In this document: positions 16,874 to 25,047 of the stretch, piece after piece | Position numbering within the stretch: position 1 is the stretch's first letter | How the letters are laid out: every line of letters begins with the position of its first letter | Source of the DNA: Thalassolituus marinus | GTDB taxonomy: Bacteria; Pseudomonadota; Gammaproteobacteria; Pseudomonadales; Oceanobacteraceae | Length of the DNA: 64,000 nt | NCBI RefSeq assembly: GCF_020320395.1 | Contig: NZ_JAEDAH010000099.1 | Location: 4,655 to 68,654 of the forward strand | Reading direction: 5' to 3' | Translations under genes and position numbers: made by a program | The notes under the pieces: generated by a model | What the model saw: only the letters and a program-made list of their open reading frames with translations | The model's database searches: none | What the model was told of the DNA's origin: nothing

Positions 16874-17710
16874 ATGCAAGTGAACGTATCCTCCTCTGTC
16901 AGCGCAACCGCTACTGTTCCGGCAGGGAACAGTGCTGCCCTGCTGACGGCTTCGGATACGGAACTTGCCAATTCAGGCAGTTTTGCCCCGGTAACGGATG
17001 TGAATTCAGCAGAATCCATGGTTGCTGACGACGTCTATCATCCTTCGCTGCGAAAGCGTGAGGATGACGTGTATCAGTTGGATAATGCTCGCGAAAAACG
17101 GCAGCAGTCATCCATGCAGCAGGCTCTGTCTGAAGGCGAGCTTGATCAGTTACGGCAACTGAAAGAACGCGATCAGGAAGTGCGGGCACATGAACAGGCG
17201 CACGCCAGTGTCGGTGGGGCTCATGCAGGTTCTGCTTCCTTTACTTATCAGATGGGGCCGGATGGCGTGCGCTATGCCATCGGTGGCGAAGTGGATGTCG
17301 ATTTGTCGGTGGTAAATGGTGATCCTCAGGCGACTGTCGATAAAATGGAACAGATTCAGCGAGCGGCACTGGCCCCCGCAGAGCCTTCTTCACAGGATCG
17401 TCAGGTCGCTGCCGTTGCGGGTCAGCAGGCGGCGAAGGCCCTGGCTGAGCTGGCTGATACCCAGCAGTCCTCCCGCTCTACTGAGATCCGGCGTCTTGAA
17501 GCTGAGCGCGAGGAGATCAAAGCCGAGTTAGACAAGGCGAAGCGTGAGCAGCAGGAAGCAGAAGAGAAGGACAAACAGGAAGAGGCTGTCAGTGCGGCAG
17601 AGCGCTTTGCTGAATACAACGCAAAACTGCGGCGTATTAACGAAGTATTGTTGCGCATAGGTATGCCAGCACCGGTTGCTGCCGGACAGATACTGGATGA
17701 TCTGGCCTGA
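16874..17710 (+). CDS. SprA-related putative metalloprotease
   Basis: The 278-residue protein has a zinc-metalloprotease motif HEQAH in RAHEQAHASVGGAHAGSASF (about residues 110-130). Next comes the family segment YQMGPDGVRYAIGGEVDVDLS and an Ala-rich stretch with KMEQIQRAALAPAEPS. This matches the SprA-related family (as in the Campylobacter CJM1_0395-like proteins). Residues ~205-265 are a charged coiled coil rich in Glu, Lys and Arg. No signal peptide is visible. The ATG follows the stop of the flagellar-rod-like small gene by six bases; a TTG at 16868 is also in frame. A terminator follows. Confidence 0.8.
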   Translation: MQVNVSSSVSATATVPAGNSAALLTASDTELANSGSFAPVTDVNSAESMVADDVYHPSLRKREDDVYQLDNAREKRQQSSMQQALSEGELDQLRQLKERDQEVRAHEQAHASVGGAHAGSASFTYQMGPDGVRYAIGGEVDVDLSVVNGDPQATVDKMEQIQRAALAPAEPSSQDRQVAAVAGQQAAKALAELADTQQSSRSTEIRRLEAEREEIKAELDKAKREQQEAEEKDKQEEAVSAAERFAEYNAKLRRINEVLLRIGMPAPVAAGQILDDLA

Positions 17711-17731
17711 TTGGCTACTCTGAAGAACTAA

Positions 17732-17754
17732 GCCGGCTTAAGCCGGTTTTTTTA
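17732..17754 (+). terminator. Terminator after the SprA-type gene
   Basis: The palindrome CCGGC-TTAA-GCCGG is followed by TTTTTTT. It lies 22 bases beyond the stop codon. Confidence 0.85.
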
Positions 17755-17814
17755 TGGCTGCCCGGTAGCAGAGATTTCTGGTTATTTTTCGGGCGCTTCC
17801 AGTGGGTTGTGGGC

Positions 17815-17843
17815 TTGACAACTGACATTGGCGAACGTATGTT
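17815..17843 (+). promoter_or_regulatory. Sigma-70 promoter of the first acyl-CoA dehydrogenase
   Basis: A perfect -35 TTGACA (17815-17820), a 17-base spacer and a -10-like TATGTT (17838-17843) precede the gene by about 90 bases. A PsrA-type operator begins at the last base of the -10. Confidence 0.65.
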
Positions 17844-17860
17844 TCAAACACTTGTTTGAA
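17843..17860. promoter_or_regulatory. PsrA-type operator
   Basis: The perfect inverted repeat TTCAAACA-CT-TGTTTGAA contains CAAAC-N4-GTTTG, which fits the published Pseudomonas PsrA consensus (G/C)AAAC-N2-4-GTTT(G/C). It overlaps the -10 end and the likely transcription start, a position suited to repression relieved by long-chain acyl signals. PsrA is a TetR-family regulator; which TetR protein binds here is unknown. Confidence 0.7.
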
Positions 17861-17934
17861 TCGGTGGTTTGTATACCACCCAAAATCAACAGCAGCTGTG
17901 CTGCAAGAACACAACAGGCTACGAGGTCATTCCT

Positions 17935-19740
17935 ATGCCAGAGTACAAGGCTCCCCTGCGCGAAATTAAATTCGTAATGGACGAACTGCTGGATATGCCA
18001 GCGCACTACGCAAGCATTCCAGCATATGCTGAAGTCGCAACTCCAGACATGATCGATGCGATCCTGGCTGAAGGCGCTAAGTTCTGTGAACAGGAACTGG
18101 CTCCACTGCAGCGCGTGGGTGACATCGAGGGTTGTACCCGTCACGAAGATGGCTCTGTAACGACTCCTACTGGCTTTAAAGAAGCTTACGCTAAGTTTGT
18201 TGAAGGCGGCTGGCCTTCACTGGCTCATGACGAAGCTCACGGCGGTCAGGGCCTGCCAGAATCTCTGGGCACTGTAATGTCTGAGATGGTTGGTACTTCT
18301 AACTGGTCATGGGGTATGTACCCTGGTCTGTCTCACGGTGCGATGAACACTATCGATCTGCACGGTACTGACGAACAGAAACACACTTACCTGACCAAGC
18401 TGGTTTCCGGTGAGTGGACTGGTACCATGTGTCTGACTGAGCCACACTGTGGTTCTGACCTGGGTATCCTGAAAACCAAAGCAGAAGCAAACGCTGACGG
18501 TTCTTACGCTATCTCTGGTACCAAGATCTTCATCTCTGCTGGCGAACACGACATGGCAGAGAACATTGTTCACATCGTTCTGGCTCGTCTGCCAGGTGCA
18601 CCAGAAGGTACCAAAGGTATCTCTCTGTTCATCGTTCCTAAGTTCCTGCCAAACGAAGACGGCACTCCGGGCGAGCGCAACGCGGTAACCTGTGGTTCTA
18701 TCGAACACAAAATGGGTATCCACGGTAACGCTACCTGTGTAATGAACTTCGACGGTGCTAAAGGCTGGCTGATCGGACCTGAGAACAAAGGTCTGAACTG
18801 CATGTTCACCTTCATGAACACTGCTCGTATCGGTACTGCTCTGCAGGGTGCTACCGCTGCTGAAGCTTCTTTCCAGGGTGCTCTGGCATACGCCAAAGAC
18901 CGTCTGGCCATGCGTGCTCTGACTGGTCCTAAGGCTCCTGAGAAGCCAGCTGACCCGATCATCGTTCACCCTGACGTTCGTCGTATGCTGCTGACCCAGA
19001 AAGCCTTCGCTGAAGGTGGTCGTGCACTGGTATACCTGGCTGCACAGCAGAACGACATCGTTAAGAAAGGCGAAACTGAAGAAGAGCGTAAAGCTGCAGA
19101 CGAACTGCTGGGCTTCCTGACGCCAATCGCTAAAGCGTTCCTGACTGAAGTTGGTTACGAAGCGACTAACCTGGGTGTTCAGGTGTTCGGTGGTCACGGT
19201 TTCATCGCTGAGTGGGGTATGGAGCAGCTGGTACGTGATACCAAGATCGCTTGTATCTACGAAGGTACTACCGGTATTCAGGCACTCGACCTGCTGGGCC
19301 GTAAAGTACTGATGACTCAGGGTGCTTCTCTGCGCAACTTCACCAAGCAGGTACACAAGTTCTGCCAGGCTGAAGAAGGCAACGAAACACTGGCACCTCT
19401 GGTTGCTACTCTGGCTGAGTACAACAAAGAGTGGGGCGATCTGACCATGAAGATCGGTATGGCTGCTATGAAGAACCGTGATGAAGTAGGTTCTGCATCT
19501 GTAGACTACCTGATGTACTCCGGTTACGTGACTCTGGCATTCCTGTGGGCCCGTATGGCTAAGGTTGCTCAGGAAGCACTGGCTAACGGTACTTCTGAAG
19601 AAGAGTTCTACAAAGCCAAGCTGACCACTGCTAAGTTCTACTTCGCACGTGTTCTGCCACGCGCTAAAGGCCACGCTATCTCTATGCTGGCTGGCGCTGA
19701 CACTGTTATGGATCTGGCCGAAGAACACTTCGCTTTCTGA
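17935..19740 (+). CDS. Acyl-CoA dehydrogenase (long 600-residue class), copy 1
   Basis: This FAD enzyme catalyses the first step of fatty acyl-CoA beta-oxidation. The 601-residue product belongs to the long ACAD class with an extra C-terminal domain, about 200 residues longer than typical medium-chain enzymes. Motifs include CLTEPHCGSDLG (FAD/substrate loop), YAISGTKIFIS and KMGIHGNATC. IYEGTTGIQALDLLGRK holds the expected catalytic Glu. The start at MPEYKAPLR has GAGG upstream and matches the start of its paralogue. Codons are extremely biased, consistent with very high expression. It is transcribed from its own promoter under a PsrA-type operator. Confidence 0.93.
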   Translation: MPEYKAPLREIKFVMDELLDMPAHYASIPAYAEVATPDMIDAILAEGAKFCEQELAPLQRVGDIEGCTRHEDGSVTTPTGFKEAYAKFVEGGWPSLAHDEAHGGQGLPESLGTVMSEMVGTSNWSWGMYPGLSHGAMNTIDLHGTDEQKHTYLTKLVSGEWTGTMCLTEPHCGSDLGILKTKAEANADGSYAISGTKIFISAGEHDMAENIVHIVLARLPGAPEGTKGISLFIVPKFLPNEDGTPGERNAVTCGSIEHKMGIHGNATCVMNFDGAKGWLIGPENKGLNCMFTFMNTARIGTALQGATAAEASFQGALAYAKDRLAMRALTGPKAPEKPADPIIVHPDVRRMLLTQKAFAEGGRALVYLAAQQNDIVKKGETEEERKAADELLGFLTPIAKAFLTEVGYEATNLGVQVFGGHGFIAEWGMEQLVRDTKIACIYEGTTGIQALDLLGRKVLMTQGASLRNFTKQVHKFCQAEEGNETLAPLVATLAEYNKEWGDLTMKIGMAAMKNRDEVGSASVDYLMYSGYVTLAFLWARMAKVAQEALANGTSEEEFYKAKLTTAKFYFARVLPRAKGHAISMLAGADTVMDLAEEHFAF

Positions 19741-19753
19741 TTCTGAGTGTCAA

Positions 19754-19800
19754 TTATGCCTACGGCATAACTGTAAAAACCGCGCCCCGGCGCGGTTTTT
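19754..19800. terminator. Double hairpin between the two acyl-CoA dehydrogenase genes
   Basis: A small hairpin, TTATGCC-TAC-GGCATAA (19754-19770), is followed by a strong one, AAAAACCGCGCC with GGCGCGGTTTTT (19775-19800). It suggests that the two tandem dehydrogenase genes are separate transcription units. Confidence 0.88.
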
Positions 19801-19914
19801 CCGTATTCAGGGGTAGGCAATCCGGGCTGAGTAAGTAAAATAGCGGCGTTTTTGTTGTCTGGCGGTGGTGAGAGACCCGGGCAATGAGATGCCAAATCAA
19901 ACATGAGGTGAAAC

Positions 19915-21708
19915 ATGGCAGAATATAAAGCCCCACTGCGCGATATGCGCTTTGTGCTGAATGAAGTATTCGAGGCAGACAAACTGTGGTCTTCTCTGGC
20001 CGGTCTGCAAGGTGCAGTGGATGTAGAAACTGCTGAAGCGATTCTGGAAGAATGCGGCAAGATCGCCAGCCAGGTTCTGGCACCAATCAACCGTAACGGT
20101 GATGAAGTTGGTTCTACCTGGAAAGACGGTGAAGTGACTGCAGCTCCAGGCTTCAAAGAAGCCTACCAGACTTATGTTGAAGCAGGTCTGAACGGTCTGG
20201 GTGGCAACCCTGACTTTGGCGGTATGGGTATGCCTAAGACTCTGGTTGGCCAGATCGAAGAAATGGTCCAGGGTTCCAACATGTCTTTCGGTCTGGCACC
20301 AATGCTGACCGCTGGTGCGTGTCTGTCTCTGAACGCTCACGGTTCCCAGGAACTGAAAGAGAAGTATCTGCCAAACATGTACTCCGGCGTTTGGGCCGGT
20401 GCTATGGATCTGACTGAACCACACGCTGGTACTGACCTGGGTATTATCCGTACCAAGGCTGAGCCACAGGCTGACGGTTCTTACAACATCTCCGGTACCA
20501 AGATCTTCATCACCTGGGGTGAGCACGACATGGCGGAGAACATCATCCACCTGGTGCTGGCTAAACTGCCTGACGCTCCAGCGGGTCCTAAGGGTATCTC
20601 CCTGTTCCTGGTACCTAAGTTCCTGGTGAACGAAGACGGTTCACTGGGTGAGCGCAACGCCATGGGTTGTGGCTCTATCGAACACAAAATGGGTATCAAA
20701 GGTTCTGCCACCTGTGTGATGAACTTCGACGGCGCCAAAGGCTGGCTGGTTGGCGAAGAGAACAAAGGTCTGGCGTGCATGTTCACCATGATGAACTACG
20801 AGCGTCTGGGTGTGGGTATCCAGGGTATCGGTGCGGCAGAAGCTTCTTATCAGAACGCTGTTGAATACGCTCGTGACCGTATCCAGAGCCGTGCGCCGAC
20901 CGGTGCTGTGGCCAAAGATAAAGCGGCTGACCCGATCATCGTTCACCCTGACGTACGTCGTATGCTGATGACTATGCGTGCGCTGACCGAAGGTGGCCGT
21001 GCGTTCTCTACTTACGTTGCTAAGTGGCTGGACATTGCCAAGTTCTCTGACAACGCTGAAGAGAAGCAGCACGCTGACGCTATGCTGGCTCTGCTGACGC
21101 CGGTTGCCAAGGCTTTCCTGACTGATAACGCGCTGGAATCAGCAATTGCTGGTCAGCAGGTATTCGGTGGTCACGGCTTCATCCGTGAATGGGGTCAGGA
21201 ACAGTACGTTCGTGATATCCGTATCACCCAGATCTACGAAGGCACCAACGGTATCCAGTCTCTGGACCTGATTGGCCGTAAGATCGCGGCCAACAACGGC
21301 GCTTTCTACAAGCTGTTCGAAGCCGACATCAATGCGTTTGTTGCTGAACAGGAAGGTAATGCAGCCGCGGCAGAGTTCATCGAACCTCTGAAAGCCGCTC
21401 TGGAAAACCTGAACGATCTGACTCAGTGGGTTCTGGATCAGGCTGCTAACGATGTCAACGAAATCGGTGCTTCATCGGTTGAGTACCTGCACGTGTTTGG
21501 TTACACCGCGCTGGCTTATATGTGGGCTAAGATGGCTGTTGTTGCTCTGGCAAACGACGACCAGAATGGTTTCTACAACGCTAAGATCGGTACCGCACGT
21601 TTCTACATGAAGCGTCTGCTGCCTCGCTACATCGGCCTGAGTGCTGCTGTGAAAGGTGGTGCAGAGCCTCTGTACGAACTGGAAGATGATCAGTTTCTGA
21701 CTGCGTAA
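19915..21708 (+). CDS. Acyl-CoA dehydrogenase (long 600-residue class), copy 2
   Basis: This is a close paralogue of the upstream dehydrogenase, aligning end to end over 597 residues. It has the same EYKAPLRDMRF start, LTEPHAGTDLG, NISGTKIFIT, KMGIKGSATC and the catalytic IYEGTNGIQSLDLIGRK. It probably acts on acyl-CoAs of a different chain length, which the sequence does not reveal. The ATG follows GAGGTGAAAC. A terminator lies on each side, so it should be independently expressed. I see no CAAAC-N4-GTTTG site upstream. Codon bias is again very strong. Confidence 0.93.
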   Translation: MAEYKAPLRDMRFVLNEVFEADKLWSSLAGLQGAVDVETAEAILEECGKIASQVLAPINRNGDEVGSTWKDGEVTAAPGFKEAYQTYVEAGLNGLGGNPDFGGMGMPKTLVGQIEEMVQGSNMSFGLAPMLTAGACLSLNAHGSQELKEKYLPNMYSGVWAGAMDLTEPHAGTDLGIIRTKAEPQADGSYNISGTKIFITWGEHDMAENIIHLVLAKLPDAPAGPKGISLFLVPKFLVNEDGSLGERNAMGCGSIEHKMGIKGSATCVMNFDGAKGWLVGEENKGLACMFTMMNYERLGVGIQGIGAAEASYQNAVEYARDRIQSRAPTGAVAKDKAADPIIVHPDVRRMLMTMRALTEGGRAFSTYVAKWLDIAKFSDNAEEKQHADAMLALLTPVAKAFLTDNALESAIAGQQVFGGHGFIREWGQEQYVRDIRITQIYEGTNGIQSLDLIGRKIAANNGAFYKLFEADINAFVAEQEGNAAAAEFIEPLKAALENLNDLTQWVLDQAANDVNEIGASSVEYLHVFGYTALAYMWAKMAVVALANDDQNGFYNAKIGTARFYMKRLLPRYIGLSAAVKGGAEPLYELEDDQFLTA

Positions 21709-21722
21709 TCCAGTGCTCGATG

Positions 21723-21746
21723 AAAAGCCGCCTGCGGGCGGCTTTT
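21723..21746. terminator. Terminator after acyl-CoA dehydrogenase 2
   Basis: AAAAGCCGCC-TGCG-GGCGGCTTTT, followed by more T, lies 14 bases after the stop codon. Confidence 0.92.
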
Positions 21747-21783
21747 TTGTGCCTGTGTGATATGTTGTTGCCACGGAGGGAAT

Positions 21784-22374
21784 ATGCCGATAACTCAGCA
21801 GGACAGTATCGTAATTACTCAGCTGCACCAGGCTTTACTGGCAGCGATGAGCCGCCAGCCCTATGCAAAGATTACGGTCAGGGATCTGGCCGCTGGTGCT
21901 GGCGTTTCGCGCCAGACGTTTTATCAGTATTTCCCCAATCGCGATGCATTACTGACGGATTATGTCGACAGTATGTTTGAGGTGTTCTATCAGAACATCG
22001 AAGAACCACTGCGCGGTGATATCCATCCCGGCATGGGGATCAGCAATCATCTGTTTGCGCAGTGGAGTCGCAATCGCGATTTTGCCCGGTTGATGTTTCA
22101 GCCGGGACTCGAAGCATTGCTGATTCGCCGCTTTCGCAGCTACATCACCCGGGTGATGGGTTTCTACATCCGCGAGCACGGTATACCGGTAACCGATCCG
22201 GAGCGCCTGGCGTACATGACGGATTACCTGGCAGGCGCCAGCTGGATGGTACTGCAGCGCTGGGTCGAGAGCGATTTCACCTACCCGGAGCCGGACCTCG
22301 CCGGCCTTTTCACTCAGCTGACGCAACCTGGCTTCCTGGATGCCCTGATCCGGCCCGTTGTGCCCTCTGTATAG
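21784..22374 (+). CDS. TetR family transcriptional regulator 1
   Basis: The 196-residue protein has an N-terminal TetR helix-turn-helix (PYAKITVRDLAAGAGVSRQTFYQYFPNRDALL, about residues 25-56) and an all-helical ligand domain. The C-terminal part (YLAGASWMVLQRWVES) matches the second TetR protein just downstream, so the two are tandem paralogues. The start at 21784 has GGAGGG upstream. Its position directly after two acyl-CoA dehydrogenase genes makes lipid metabolism a plausible target. Whether it binds the PsrA-type operator is untested. Confidence 0.88.
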   Translation: MPITQQDSIVITQLHQALLAAMSRQPYAKITVRDLAAGAGVSRQTFYQYFPNRDALLTDYVDSMFEVFYQNIEEPLRGDIHPGMGISNHLFAQWSRNRDFARLMFQPGLEALLIRRFRSYITRVMGFYIREHGIPVTDPERLAYMTDYLAGASWMVLQRWVESDFTYPEPDLAGLFTQLTQPGFLDALIRPVVPSV

Positions 22375-22378
22375 TAAA

Positions 22379-22396
22379 TAGACGTTTGTCTATAAT
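22379..22396 (+). promoter_or_regulatory. Promoter with operator-like dyad before TetR regulator 2
   Basis: The inverted repeat TAGAC-GTTT-GTCTA (22379-22392) overlaps a perfect -10 hexamer, TATAAT (22391-22396). No good -35 is visible, which suggests activator dependence or a weak promoter. The placement suggests autoregulation by one of the two TetR proteins. Confidence 0.5.
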
Positions 22397-22444
22397 GGCT
22401 CTCAACCGCTAATCAATAATAATAACAACGACGCACGGAAACCC

Positions 22445-23050
22445 ATGGAAGCCGTTCCTGTCATGACCAAAGACCTTGATAAACGGGTGGAGCGAACACG
22501 CCGCCTGTTAATGAATACTCTGCTTGAGCTGATGGCAGAGCAGCCTTACAACAAAATATCCGTAGCGAATGTCTGTGAGCACTCAGGTGTCGCCAGACCG
22601 ACGTTCTATCTGCATTACCGTTCCAAGGACGATCTGCTGAAGGGATACATCGAAAGTATCTTTATTCAGTTCTATGCCCAGGTAGAGGATTACCTGACCA
22701 AATCGACCAATGCCGACCCGATTATTGCCGAGATTATGTTTCGACAGTGGGAAGAGCACGCCGATGATGCCCGCCTGCTGATTGAGGCAGGTGTTGAAGG
22801 ACTGATTCTTAACGAATTCAAACGCTATGTAGCGCGCATCATGGAGCGCTACATCACGGCCCATAATCTGCCTATCAAAGATACGAGTCTGATGGACTAC
22901 GTGGTTGATTTCATTGCCGGCGCGTCCTTCATGGTGATCATGCGCTGGATTCGCGAAGGCTTCCCGATGGGCGCTGAGAAGATGGGCGAGTTGTACGCCA
23001 GTCTGGTTCGCCCAGGATTGTTGCAGCTGTTGTTAAGCGGCAAGATATAA
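22445..23050 (+). CDS. TetR family transcriptional regulator 2
   Basis: The 201-residue protein has a TetR helix-turn-helix (PYNKISVANVCEHSGVARPTFYLHYRSKDDLL) and a C-terminal domain ending DFIAGASFMVIMRWIREG, parallel to the same region of TetR regulator 1. The ATG at 22445 is preceded by ACGGAAACCC; an in-frame ATG at 22463 is an alternative. The ligand is unknown. A dyad overlapping a TATAAT box just upstream suggests self-repression. It is followed by a terminator shared with hpf. Confidence 0.88.
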   Translation: MEAVPVMTKDLDKRVERTRRLLMNTLLELMAEQPYNKISVANVCEHSGVARPTFYLHYRSKDDLLKGYIESIFIQFYAQVEDYLTKSTNADPIIAEIMFRQWEEHADDARLLIEAGVEGLILNEFKRYVARIMERYITAHNLPIKDTSLMDYVVDFIAGASFMVIMRWIREGFPMGAEKMGELYASLVRPGLLQLLLSGKI

Positions 23051-23075
23051 AAAAAGAGCCCGGTGGGCTCTTTTT
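23051..23075. terminator. Bidirectional terminator between TetR 2 and hpf
   Basis: AAAAAGAGCCC-GGT-GGGCTCTTTTT forms a symmetrical hairpin between the convergent TetR 2 and hpf genes. Confidence 0.9.
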
Positions 23076-23093
23076 CAGTTTCTGTTGTGCGCC

Positions 23094-23438
23094 TCAGTGG
23101 GTTATCCGGCGGTTGCGGTCCGAGCGCTTGTCGTGAATCTGTTTAACTTTACGCTGTGCTTTGTCAAACGCGTCGGAGACCGCCAGATACATATCTTCGT
23201 GTTCCGGATTGTCGTGTTTGTCGCGGGTTATGGCGACCGTTTGCCCGGGCAGGCCCACTTCAAGGGAAACATGAGCCAGCTTTCCCTTGTAACTGTGATT
23301 GTGGGGCATGGCGACCACTGCCCGTATGCCGGTGATGTCATCGAAGGTGCTGGTGAGCTTTTGGGCCTTTTCCCGGATGTGTTGCTCAATGGCGTCAGAG
23401 TGGGAGATATCGCGGAAGCTGATTTCCAAACCTTTCAT
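23094..23438 (-). CDS. hpf: Ribosome hibernation-promoting factor (short HPF/RaiA family)
   Basis: The 114-residue protein has the HPF/RaiA core: MKGLEISFRDISHSDAIEQHIREKAQKL, then KLAHVSLEVGLPG and DMYLAVSDAFDKAQRKVKQ. It lacks the C-terminal extension of long HPF, so it is of the short type that binds the 30S decoding region in stationary phase. A basic tail (HDKRSDRNRR) follows. The start at MKG has GAGGAG a few bases upstream; a GTG two codons earlier is too close to that site. It is not in the usual rpoN-hpf-ptsN cluster, so it may be a second paralogue. Confidence 0.88.
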   Translation of the reverse strand: MKGLEISFRDISHSDAIEQHIREKAQKLTSTFDDITGIRAVVAMPHNHSYKGKLAHVSLEVGLPGQTVAITRDKHDNPEHEDMYLAVSDAFDKAQRKVKQIHDKRSDRNRRITH

Positions 23439-23614
23439 AGTCACTCCTCAATCGTGATGGACTCAGGTACTGACAGTATCAGATACCCTGGGTTGGTCTT
23501 TTCAGACTATATCAGCTGTGGCGAAGTTCAATCGTAAGTCAGGAAAGATCGTCATTGGCTGACGTCTGACTATACTCAAAGCATAAGGAATTGTTTTTTA
23601 CGTCGGGCAGGTGT

Positions 23615-24139
23615 ATGCATCCACTGATCGCTTTTTATACAGGAACCGGAACGGATCACCGCGGGCGTACGCTCAGTGGGATTCTGGCGTTCTCCAATAC
23701 TGAGCTGGAGAGCTGCCACGATTATATCCAGTGGTTGTTCCCGTTGCGTGATCCAAGCCCCTATAACCCTGAAGCGCCAACTCTGGATGAAGACGTGATT
23801 CAGGCCTTTCAGGCATCGCAGGAGCTGCAGAATCGCTTGCATCATGCGCTACTCAGAATGTTGCAGTTTTACGGCATTGTTATGCGTGAAACGCCTCAGG
23901 GGTTCGAGCTGCTGCTGCCATCGGATGTATCTGAACTGCACTGGCTGATACCCGATAATCATAATCATCGGCGTATCAGTCGCATGCTCGCGAGCCTGAA
24001 AATGCTCGGCCTTGAGGCGCATGTCAGTGCTATGTGGCAGGGCTTGCAGAAACTGGCACTGACGTATCCGCAAGCGTTCTCGCCAGCGACGATCACTCAC
24101 TGGCGGCTGGCCGCTATGGGGATGGACTCACCAATGTGA
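23615..24139 (+). CDS. Opioid growth factor receptor-related (OGFr domain) protein
   Basis: The 174-residue protein matches the bacterial OGFr_N-like domain. It has DHRGRTLSGILAFSNTELESCHDYIQWLFPLRDPSPYNPEAPTL near the start (with key residues HDYIQWLFP) and a helical remainder including HNHRRISRMLASLKMLGLE. The biochemical function of this domain in bacteria is unknown. The start at MHPLIAFYTG is chosen because CAGG precedes it. It is followed after about 35 bases by a HAD phosphatase gene. Confidence 0.8.
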   Translation: MHPLIAFYTGTGTDHRGRTLSGILAFSNTELESCHDYIQWLFPLRDPSPYNPEAPTLDEDVIQAFQASQELQNRLHHALLRMLQFYGIVMRETPQGFELLLPSDVSELHWLIPDNHNHRRISRMLASLKMLGLEAHVSAMWQGLQKLALTYPQAFSPATITHWRLAAMGMDSPM

Positions 24140-24175
24140 TACGCTGGCGTATCTTCCCTTCAGGCGGTGAAATGC

Positions 24176-24850
24176 ATGCAGGTCTATGACGTTCCGGTCG
24201 CGTTCTTCGATCTGGACGACTCCCTCATCAACAAGGATGCCAACAGCCTCTGGATCCGCTGGAGAGCTCGTCGCGAGCGCTGGGCTGTGGTTGAGGCCAT
24301 GCTGGCGCTGGCTTCTCTTTACCGTGCCTACAAAAAAGGTCGTGTTACTCACTGGCGCCTGTCTAACTATTACCGCACCCGTACCCGGGGTATGAGCCCT
24401 GAGGAATATCAGGCACGGGTCGAGCGTTTCTTTGAAGAGCGCGGTCAGCTGCATATTTATCCACAGGCGGCTTCGCTGTTATTTGCTTATCAGCGCCAGG
24501 GTACAGAACTGGTGATGATTACGGGGTCGGATGATGTGGTGGCCCGGGCATATGGCAAGGCCCTCGGCTTTAAACACGTTATCAGCAATCGTCTGCGCAG
24601 TGAGGATGGCCGTATAACCGGACTGGAACTGCCGATGTGTTACGGGCCGGGAAAAGTCGAACTGGCCCGACGTTTTCTGGCAGATAAGGGCCTGACCTTC
24701 AGTGACGCTGCGTTTTATTCGGACAGCCATGCGGATATCCCGCTGCTGGATGCTGTCCGCCAGCCGGTGGTGCTGAATCCCAGTCCGGAATTACGCAGTA
24801 TCGCCCGGGAGCGCAGCTGGCCGTGTCTGGACTGGCGTCCTCAGGGCTGA
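24176..24850 (+). CDS. HAD-superfamily (subfamily IB) phosphatase
   Basis: The 224-residue protein shows the four HAD motifs: FFDLDDSL near the start (nucleophile and general-acid Asp), MITGSDD (motif II Thr/Ser), a Lys in GPGKVELARRFL, and FYSDSHADIPLL (motif IV). The HAD-IB group includes SerB-like and phospholipid/phosphoserine phosphatases. The usual FDLDNTL is FDLDDSL here. The substrate is unknown. The ATG at 24176 lies six bases after GGTG; an earlier in-frame GTG is less likely. Confidence 0.85.
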   Translation: MQVYDVPVAFFDLDDSLINKDANSLWIRWRARRERWAVVEAMLALASLYRAYKKGRVTHWRLSNYYRTRTRGMSPEEYQARVERFFEERGQLHIYPQAASLLFAYQRQGTELVMITGSDDVVARAYGKALGFKHVISNRLRSEDGRITGLELPMCYGPGKVELARRFLADKGLTFSDAAFYSDSHADIPLLDAVRQPVVLNPSPELRSIARERSWPCLDWRPQG

Positions 24851-24993
24851 ATGCCTCGCGGCTGTTGCTGTGCTGGGCCCATGCCGTTATAGTTCATGTA
24901 TTCCTTTCCGACTGAATCTTGAACGGAGCCCAGCGGTGTTTTTCCAATATAACCGCCCCCTGCAACAGGGTCAGCATCTGACCCGTCGATGGT

Positions 24994-25047
24994 GTTAAGC
25001 GCAGCCCTTTACTCTGAATGGCCGCCAGGCCCCTGTACGCGCTTAAC
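24994..25047 (+). promoter_or_regulatory. Structured trpE leader
   Basis: GTTAAGCGC (24994-25002) pairs perfectly with GCGCTTAAC (25039-25047). A second hairpin, GGCC-GCCA-GGCC, is nested between the arms. The structure ends six bases before the trpE Shine-Dalgarno. No Trp-codon-rich leader peptide is visible, so this is not a classical attenuator. Its role is inferred. Confidence 0.45.

Noticed and set aside
18307-19728. 473-codon antisense frame under the first acyl-CoA dehydrogenase
   Set aside because: It exists because the sense gene avoids codons that would give antisense stops. The composition is unlike a protein, and the sense protein is unambiguous. The same applies to the frames antisense to the thiolase, DUF1302, DUF1329 and fbp genes.
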